Assembly (NCBI GenBank): GCA_963642705.1
Contig: CAVIHU010000009.1
Coordinates: forward strand, 14,495 to 78,494
Reading direction: 5' to 3'
DNA length: 64,000 nucleotides
DNA from: UBA11524 sp963642705
GTDB taxonomy: Bacteria; Bacillota; Clostridia; Christensenellales; Aristaeellaceae
Made by a program: the position numbers and the translations under genes. How positions within the stretch are numbered: the first letter of the stretch is position 1; the number at the start of each line of letters is the position of its first letter. Below are positions 59,106-64,000 of the stretch, piece by piece. The notes under the pieces are model-generated. The model saw only the letters and a program-made list of their open reading frames with translations. It was not told where the DNA came from and made no database searches.

Positions 59106-59369
59106 TTGCCGAATATTAAGTCTGCTAAGAAGCGTGTGAAGGTGAACGAAAAGAAGAATCTTCAGAATCGCATGATTAAGAGCGCTGTCCGTACTTCTGT
59201 GAAGAAGCTGGAAGCTGCGATCGCTGCGGATCCTCAGGCTGCCAATGCGCAGTTGGTTGTGACCACCTCCGCGATTGATAAGGCTGCGTCCAAGGGCGTT
59301 ATCCATAAGAATGCTGCCAATCGTAAGAAGGCTCGTCTGGCCAAGCGTCTTGCAAAGGCTGCTGTCTGA
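59106..59369 (+). CDS. rpsT: Ribosomal protein S20
   Basis: The 87-aa basic protein (PNIKSAKKRVKVNEKKNLQN at the start, NRKKARLAKRLAKAA at the end) is a bacterial S20 that binds 16S rRNA. It starts with TTG at 59106, with GGGAGGTGAACGAAG upstream and no nearer ATG in frame. A rare start fits known translational autoregulation of S20. Confidence 0.95.
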   Translation: MPNIKSAKKRVKVNEKKNLQNRMIKSAVRTSVKKLEAAIAADPQAANAQLVVTTSAIDKAASKGVIHKNAANRKKARLAKRLAKAAV

Positions 59370-59382
59370 GTCTGAATGAAAT

Positions 59383-59421
59383 AAAAAAGCGCTTTCCGAT
59401 TAGTAAGGAAGGCGCTTTTTT
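59383..59421 (+). terminator. rpsT terminator
   Basis: AAAAAAGCGC...TTCC pairs with GGAA...GCGCTTTTTT, followed by TAGTGG. A classical intrinsic terminator. Confidence 0.9.
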
Positions 59422-59435
59422 AGTGGTAAAGGAAA

Positions 59436-59468
59436 GGCTGTTGCAGAATTGATATGCTGCAACAGTCC
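59436..59468 (-). terminator. Terminator of the fez-like operon
   Basis: Minus strand GGACTGTTGCAG pairs with CTGCAACAGCC (one G-A or G-U mismatch) around a 10-nt loop, followed by TTTCCTTTAC. The same GGCTGTTGCAG arm is used in the terminator at 11614. Confidence 0.75.
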
Positions 59469-59476
59469 TTCTTGAA

Positions 59477-59752
59477 TTATGCCTGCGCTTCGACCGCCTC
59501 GACCGTCACGCTCTGTTCCTGCTGTTCCTTTTCGGCAATCAGATCCTCGATGTTCTCCTTCGTGCGCATCAGGTCCTCGACGGACATGGTCTCAAAGCCG
59601 GCAGTGGGCGTCTTGACCTTCACGCCGTGGCTGCGCAGGAAGTTGTCCACCTTCTCCTCATTCTGCTTGTAAGCATAGAAGCCGATGGCACTGACACCGA
59701 CACCGATCAGAATGCCCTTCACCATGGGACTGAGAGTTACATTCATCATCAT
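59477..59752 (-). CDS. Small single-pass membrane protein of the fez-like operon
   Basis: The 91-aa product has one hydrophobic Gly-rich helix at residues 10-28 (MVKGILIGVGVSAIGFYAY) and a charged soluble tail (EDLMRTKENIEDLIAEKEQQ). I do not recognise a named family. Its position 59 nt after the HMA-like gene and before the operon terminator places it in the same transcript, so a role in the same compartment is plausible. GGAGG precedes the first of three Met codons. Confidence 0.75.
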   Translation of the reverse strand: MMMNVTLSPMVKGILIGVGVSAIGFYAYKQNEEKVDNFLRSHGVKVKTPTAGFETMSVEDLMRTKENIEDLIAEKEQQEQSVTVEAVEAQA

Positions 59753-59811
59753 AGGTTCCTCCTTACAGATTAGAAAGCGATGTATCGTTCAGGCACGTTT
59801 GTGCCGGGCGA

Positions 59812-60516
59812 TCAAGCCTTGCGCGCAAGCGCCTCGACGCTGCGGCTGAAGATTGTACCCGCGAAGGCACTGCCGTCGTCATTGCCGAAGACCGGCGTGA
59901 GTGTGGTGGCATGCGCATCGTGGCGGACGAGGTAAACCTGTTCGCGCGGAGAATGCGGAATCAGGTGGCGGCTGAAGGTGACAATCCATGCCAGCAGGCT
60001 GGCGCGGAATCCGTTTGCCTTGCCAATGGAATTGATGAGATAGACGACGGACATGACCTCAGGGTCGAAGCTGCCGCGCATGTGGAGCTCTTGATAGCCG
60101 TGCTCGACAACGGCGGTCAGCGTTGCACCGGCGGACAGCCAGTTGGTGTAGCGCGTCAGGGGCGAGCCGGCGAGCGTCATGATGCCGTCCGTGATGATGC
60201 AGCCGAGCGCGAGATAACCGCTTGGCGCCATCGAGAAGCCTTCCTCCTCAGAGTGCTTGACGTGCAGCAACTTCGTCCTGAGCATGCGGGCATAAATCGC
60301 GCCGATGCGGATGAGCAGCGCGTCCTCCTGCACGGCAGTCTTGTCATAACAGCACAGGAGCGTCTGGATGCGTGGATTATAGCGACAGCTCTGCAAGCCG
60401 GGAAGACCCAGGAAAAGCGCCTCGGAGTCAATCGGCTTTTCCAGATGAAGCCGGAGCCTGCCGGGCATTGCACTGAGCACCGTCAGATGAAGTGCGCCAA
60501 TGTCTTTTTCGTGCAT
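59812..60516 (-). CDS. HMA-like accessory protein with G-R-x-R-L motif
   Basis: The 234-aa product begins with LSAMPGRLRLHLEKP (residues 14-28) and an HMA-type beta-alpha-beta domain without the Cys-x2-Cys metal site, then a weakly hydrophobic middle part (about residues 95-150), and ends ARKA. It starts 3 nt after the P1B ATPase stop. Proteins with an arginine-rich G-R-x-R motif and a degenerate HMA domain accompany the P1B-6 ATPase FezB in fez (ferrosome) clusters, as far as I remember. Function beyond that is inference. Confidence 0.75.
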   Translation of the reverse strand: MHEKDIGALHLTVLSAMPGRLRLHLEKPIDSEALFLGLPGLQSCRYNPRIQTLLCCYDKTAVQEDALLIRIGAIYARMLRTKLLHVKHSEEEGFSMAPSGYLALGCIITDGIMTLAGSPLTRYTNWLSAGATLTAVVEHGYQELHMRGSFDPEVMSVVYLINSIGKANGFRASLLAWIVTFSRHLIPHSPREQVYLVRHDAHATTLTPVFGNDDGSAFAGTIFSRSVEALARKA

Positions 60517-60519
60517 GCG

Positions 60520-62697
60520 TTACCTTCCTTCCATCGGCGGAAACACCATCAGGCGAAGTGAATTTGCGACGACCAGAATGGTGGAGAGGTTGTGCATCAG
60601 CGCACTTGCCATAACGGAGATGCCGCTGGCAGCGCCCAAAATCAGCCCGACGGTATTGATGCCGATGACCATGGTGAAATTCTGCTGCACGATGCGCATG
60701 GTGGCACGGGCAAGACGGCGCAGCTCAGGGATGACCATCGGGTCATCGCGGTTGATGACCACGTCGCTCGTTTCCATCGCAATGTCGGTCGACTTGCTGC
60801 CAAGCGAGATGCCAACGTCCGCATAGGCGAGAGCAGGCGCGTCATTGATGCCGTCGCCGACCATGATGACGCCGTTGCCCTGCGTTTGCAGCTTTAGGAC
60901 AGCTTCTGCCTTTTGTTCCGGCAGGAGCTGCGCCTGATAGCCATCCACGCCGACCATCTCCGCAACAGCCTGTGCCTGCGGCGCCATGTCGCCTGTCAGC
61001 AGCTCGATATCGCCAACGCCGTCATAGCGCAGAGCGTTGATGGCGCGGCGGACATTGGCGCGCGGATTGTCGATGGCGTACAACACGGCGACAATCCGGT
61101 CATCCACGCCAATATAATTCGGAATCGCGCCGTGTGCATCCGGAATGGTCTGCGAAGCAACAACGCCGTTTTCACGCATGTACTTCATGTTTCCGACGCG
61201 GATGCGGTGATGAGCCGTATCGGTGCGGCTGCCACGGGAGACCTCCGTCACGACCTCGCCGTGCAGGGGAATCTCGATCCTGCGGCTGTGCCCGAAGGCG
61301 AGAATAGCGCCGGCAAGCGGATGTGTGCTTGTTTCCTCTGCTGCCATGGCAAGGGCAAGCGCTTCGTCCTCGCTCATGTCATCGGTCAGCATGGTCATGC
61401 CGGTGATGCGCGGGCGACCTTCGGTGATGGTGCCGGTTTTGTCCAGCAGCACCGTGTTTGCATTGCTCATCTGCTCGATGTACGCGCCGCCCTTAATCAG
61501 CACGCCGCGCTTGACCGCAGTGTTGATGGCCGCAGAGAACGCCGTCGCGGTGGACAACTTGATGCCGCAGGAGTAGTCGATGACGAGCATCTTGAGCGCC
61601 TTCTGCGGATTCTTCGTAACGAGCCAGACTGCCGCACAGAGCAGATAATTCAGCGGCACGAGGTAGTTGGAGAATCGGTCGGCGTAGCGCTGAATGGGTG
61701 CCTTCTTGAGCTCACTCTGCTCTACCATGCCGATGATACGTGAAACGACCGTCTGGTCGCCGACACGCTGGGAAAGAATCGTCAAATTGCCGTTCTTGAC
61801 AACGGTACCTGCGTAAACCTCGGCACCAACTGCTTTCTCAGCAGGGACAAATTCGCCGGTGATGGCGCTCTGGTCGACTACACCGCTGCCGGATACGACA
61901 ACGCCGTCCACCGCGATTTTTTCGCCGGTGTGCACCGCAATGGTTTCGCCTGCCCTCAGTGCGCTGATGGGTGTCTTTTCGAGGCGACCGTCCGCAAGCA
62001 CCTTCCAGACCTCTGCATCATCGACGGACAGCAGCTTCTTGATGGAGGAGCGCGTGCGCTCGATGGTGTAGGATGTCATCAGCTCGGCAAGATCGGAAAG
62101 CGCGAGAATCATCAGCGCGGAATGCGGCGTATTCAGCAGCAGGCTTGCGACGATGGAGGTGACCGTCAGGAAATCAGCGTTTGGCTTGTGGTCGCGGCGA
62201 ATTCCGGCGACGGCGCTCTTGAACATCGGCGCAGTCAGGTACAGGCTTGTCAGCGCCTCGAGCGAGGTGAAGCTAGCAAGCGTCCCTGTCAGCAGACTGC
62301 CGGGCAGCAGCGTGTGGCTCAGCAGCAGGGTTGATGCATTGAACGCGAGTCGCTTCGTCAGTTCGGATGTCGTCATGGATACCTCGGCTGCCTCGGGTGC
62401 GCTGGCACCTTGCCGGACACGAGAAGCAGTCATGGCATAGCGCGCCAGTATCATGTCCGCACCCTCGGTCAGCAGATGCGCGTCCGTAATCGCTGGCGTG
62501 AAGGTGATCAGCACGCTTTCAGTTACGGGCGTGATCTGAACGGTGCGGACGCCCGGCAGCTTGACGAACAGCTGCGCGATTTCCTCACGCTCGTCATTTA
62601 AATACCGGAGCCCGTCAACACGAAGACGGAGCCGGCCGCGCAGGCTGTGCGCAATCTGCCCTTTCATCCAATAGGGATGTGATTGATTTCCGAACAT
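60520..62697 (-). CDS. P1B-type ATPase with S-C-G metal site (FezB-like)
   Basis: The 725-aa product has G-R-L-R-L at residues 21-25 in an N-terminal degenerate HMA domain, then the P-type core: TGE in SAITGEFVPAEKA, the transmembrane site DYSCGIKLST in place of C-P-C, phospho-Asp DKTGTITEG, THPLAG and GDGINDAPALAY. The S-C-G motif, lack of Cys in the HMA domain, and flanking small HMA-like proteins match the P1B-6 group, which includes FezB of ferrosomes, where the substrate is iron. A different metal remains possible. Confidence 0.88.
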   Translation of the reverse strand: MFGNQSHPYWMKGQIAHSLRGRLRLRVDGLRYLNDEREEIAQLFVKLPGVRTVQITPVTESVLITFTPAITDAHLLTEGADMILARYAMTASRVRQGASAPEAAEVSMTTSELTKRLAFNASTLLLSHTLLPGSLLTGTLASFTSLEALTSLYLTAPMFKSAVAGIRRDHKPNADFLTVTSIVASLLLNTPHSALMILALSDLAELMTSYTIERTRSSIKKLLSVDDAEVWKVLADGRLEKTPISALRAGETIAVHTGEKIAVDGVVVSGSGVVDQSAITGEFVPAEKAVGAEVYAGTVVKNGNLTILSQRVGDQTVVSRIIGMVEQSELKKAPIQRYADRFSNYLVPLNYLLCAAVWLVTKNPQKALKMLVIDYSCGIKLSTATAFSAAINTAVKRGVLIKGGAYIEQMSNANTVLLDKTGTITEGRPRITGMTMLTDDMSEDEALALAMAAEETSTHPLAGAILAFGHSRRIEIPLHGEVVTEVSRGSRTDTAHHRIRVGNMKYMRENGVVASQTIPDAHGAIPNYIGVDDRIVAVLYAIDNPRANVRRAINALRYDGVGDIELLTGDMAPQAQAVAEMVGVDGYQAQLLPEQKAEAVLKLQTQGNGVIMVGDGINDAPALAYADVGISLGSKSTDIAMETSDVVINRDDPMVIPELRRLARATMRIVQQNFTMVIGINTVGLILGAASGISVMASALMHNLSTILVVANSLRLMVFPPMEGR

Positions 62698-62724
62698 GAA
62701 AATCCCTTCTTTAGAATAGTTGCT

Positions 62725-63105
62725 TTATTTCGGCAGCCGGTCGAGCAGTCGCTCCCGGGCAAGCTGCGCAAGCTCCGCTTCCTGAATGGCGCCGTTCTGC
62801 CAGTTGATTTCTGCGGACAGCTCAAGTCCTACGCTGACGACGGTGTCGATCCATTGCAGAATCTGTTCACGGCCTGTTGTCCGCGGATCATACGAGATCA
62901 GTGCTGTGCCGATGCGCGGATTGACCTGTGTATCAGTGACGCCGGGCAGCATGGTCATGACATCCCGAACGTAATGCAGGTAGGGGAGCGCATCCTTCGG
63001 CAGCAGTTTATAGCATTTGAAGGTCAACCGCAGCCGACCGTGCAGGTCAGACGTGACGTTAGGCTTCAGGGCGCGGCGAATGAGCGCGTTTTCAAATCGT
63101 CCCAC
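62725..63105 (-). CDS. HMA-like small protein with G-R-x-R-L motif
   Basis: The 126-aa product contains LHGRLRLTFK (residues 21-30) and an HMA-type fold without Cys (VRDVMTMLPGVTDTQVNPR), ending in a charged helix. It starts with GTG at 63105, GGAGG 10 nt upstream, and overlaps the stop of the previous gene by 14 nt, so translation is coupled. It is the second gene of the fez-like operon. It may be a membrane-coating or protein-protein component of an iron compartment; this is inference. Confidence 0.78.
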   Translation of the reverse strand: MGRFENALIRRALKPNVTSDLHGRLRLTFKCYKLLPKDALPYLHYVRDVMTMLPGVTDTQVNPRIGTALISYDPRTTGREQILQWIDTVVSVGLELSAEINWQNGAIQEAELAQLARERLLDRLPK

Positions 63106-63670
63106 TGTCGTTGCGCCTCCAAAGGCTACATGCCCACCAAAGCAGCGTCATCGCGCCGGGCATCGCCGGACCGGACGACATCAGGCTTTTCAGTCCTGCA
63201 AACGTCAGCGTGCCGCCGAGCAGGGTGCGCAGGTCAAGCAAGTCGTTTGTTGCGTCGAGCAGTCCGCGGTTGACTGCGCCAGCCAAGGTGCGCAGAGAGG
63301 TTTCAATGCGCGATGTGGGCGTTTTCTGAAGCGCCTCAGAAAGCCCCATCAGCTTCAGCACTGCGCCCTGAATGACAGCTGCTTCAACCTGCGATTCGTC
63401 ATAGCAGATGAGCACAGTGGAGAGTTTTGCGTTGATGGTCAGGCGCGATACGACCTTCGTCGCCTCAAGCTGACGTTTCATGTCTGCCGCTGCTTCGGGA
63501 TATGCACTGACGGATGGAATATACAGCCGCATCCGCCCGGGAAGACTGGCACGAACCTCCGCAATGCCGCGAAAGGATGGCAGATGCATCAGGTTTCGAT
63601 CCTCCGCACGGCCGCTTGCAGACAACAGCGCGCCGCTCAACGTCAGCCCGATCAGCCAAGATGTATTCAT
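63092..63670 (-). CDS. HMA-like protein with G-R-x-R-L motif and terminal hydrophobic segments
   Basis: The 192-aa product starts with a short hydrophobic stretch (SWLIGLTLSGALLSASG), then VRASLPGRMRLYIPSV (residues 39-54), a Cys-poor HMA-type domain, and a C-terminal hydrophobic part (GGTLTFAGLKSLMSSGPAMP and GAMTLLWWACSLW). It is the first gene of the operon, 82 nt after its promoter. It could anchor the accessory proteins to a membrane. Confidence 0.78.
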   Translation of the reverse strand: MNTSWLIGLTLSGALLSASGRAEDRNLMHLPSFRGIAEVRASLPGRMRLYIPSVSAYPEAAADMKRQLEATKVVSRLTINAKLSTVLICYDESQVEAAVIQGAVLKLMGLSEALQKTPTSRIETSLRTLAGAVNRGLLDATNDLLDLRTLLGGTLTFAGLKSLMSSGPAMPGAMTLLWWACSLWRRNDSGTI

Positions 63671-63751
63671 GATAATCGCCTCAAATCATGCTTCATAGCG
63701 ATTTGGAAGTGCCGCGCAAATACAGTAAATTGCACTTGTTTGGCTGCCTTT

Positions 63752-63780
63752 AGTTTATCACACACGACTTTTGATGTCAA
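63752..63780 (-). promoter_or_regulatory. Promoter of the fez-like operon
   Basis: Minus strand: TTGACA (63780-63775), 17-nt spacer, TAAACT (63757-63752). I see no clear Fur box; an AGTGC...GCACT pair lies in the leader. Confidence 0.75.
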
Positions 63781-63962
63781 GAATTTGAAGCACTAAGAGG
63801 ATAAAGCTGCCTTAATGTATCGGGCAGATTGCACCTGAACGTTCCCGTCAGTTAACACAGGAAACCGCGCCGGATTCCTGAACGAAAGAGCGAGAAACGA
63901 CCGGAAAAGTTCGTCTTCGCAAAAAGGGGCAAGAAAAAGGTTCAGAAAAAGCAAAAAAGGGG

Positions 63963-63991
63963 TTGACGAAGGAAAGGAAACGTGATAAGAT
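63963..63991 (+). promoter_or_regulatory. Promoter reading out of the window
   Basis: TTGACG (63963-63968), 17-nt spacer, TAAGAT (63986-63991). It presumably drives a plus-strand gene that begins beyond the window edge. The 63671-63962 spacer otherwise holds only the operon promoter; I see no gene in it. Confidence 0.65.
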
Positions 63992-64000
63992 AACAAAGCT

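Noticed and set aside
63793..63996. 67-aa minus-strand ORF at the right edge
   Set aside because: It overlaps a convincing plus-strand promoter, has no ribosome site and a low-complexity hydrophobic translation.
1..64000. tRNA genes, rRNA genes or CRISPR arrays
   Set aside because: No cloverleaf with a T-loop sequence, no rRNA-like stretch and no array of spaced direct repeats was seen on either strand by eye. The only short tandem repeat is the coding His/Asp tract.

Overview
The window reads as chromosome of an anaerobic Gram-positive bacterium of the class Clostridia, probably a gut lineage. The evidence is gene content: a Bacillus-type PurR repressor with PurBox-like operators, a DUF4364 protein, a YkpA-type ABC-F ATPase, AgrC/AgrA-like and PhoR/PhoB-like two-component pairs, B12-dependent MetH, tandem M42 peptidases and many periplasmic-type binding proteins with short AxA signal peptides. 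From about 8 kb rightward the DNA is GC-rich and dense, with short spacers, many 4-nt ATGA overlaps, and well-formed promoters, nearly all with 17-nt spacers. No tRNA, rRNA or CRISPR array was seen.

Region 1 (1-7.9 kb) is an accessory block, entirely on the minus strand up to a decayed IS3-family transposase at 7.57-7.89 kb. It holds a frameshifted gene remnant, a secreted two-repeat protein, zinc-ribbon and membrane mini-proteins, a 1019-aa fusion of Ser/Thr kinase, STAND-type NTPase and TPR repeats, and an unrecognised 396-aa partner.

Region 2 (8-24 kb): AgrC/AgrA-like pair; purR divergent from an HPr-like gene that lacks the phosphorylatable His, with a PurBox pair between them; DUF4364; TSUP exporter; then argF-carA-carB, in which carB is fused in frame to a diaminopimelate epimerase domain that has lost one of its two catalytic Cys. 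An ABC-F ATPase follows, convergent with a PDZ/response regulator/histidine kinase set.

Region 3 (24-37 kb): TraX-like protein, then a methionine block (separately encoded MetH activation domain, MetH, MetA, sirtuin, nitroreductase-like protein, MetY), then three consecutive M42 aminopeptidases, a large multi-pass membrane protein and a small ORF.

Region 4 (37-48 kb): lipase-like protein, DUF1294, RarA, a Spo0B-type histidine kinase overlapping a GH2 glycosidase, an orphan amino-acid binding protein, a YcxB-like protein, a CNNM/CBS membrane protein and a secreted SH3 protein.

Region 5 (48-56.5 kb): two amino-acid ABC transport operons, one polar type (binding protein, permease, ATPase) and one branched-chain type (LivJ-H-M-G-F). 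In both, the long gap between the binding-protein gene and the permease gene carries the same ungapped 62-nt structured element followed by a terminator-like hairpin. I consider this the best candidate for an undescribed RNA element.

Region 6 (56.5-64 kb): a Zn/Cd-type P1B ATPase with a His/Asp/Cys repeat tract and an ArsR/SmtB-like operator; rpsT starting with TTG; then a five-gene minus-strand operon containing a P1B ATPase with an S-C-G metal-site motif and three more small proteins sharing an N-terminal G-R-x-R-L motif. This resembles the fez (ferrosome, iron-storage organelle) clusters and is the best candidate for an organelle-type system here.
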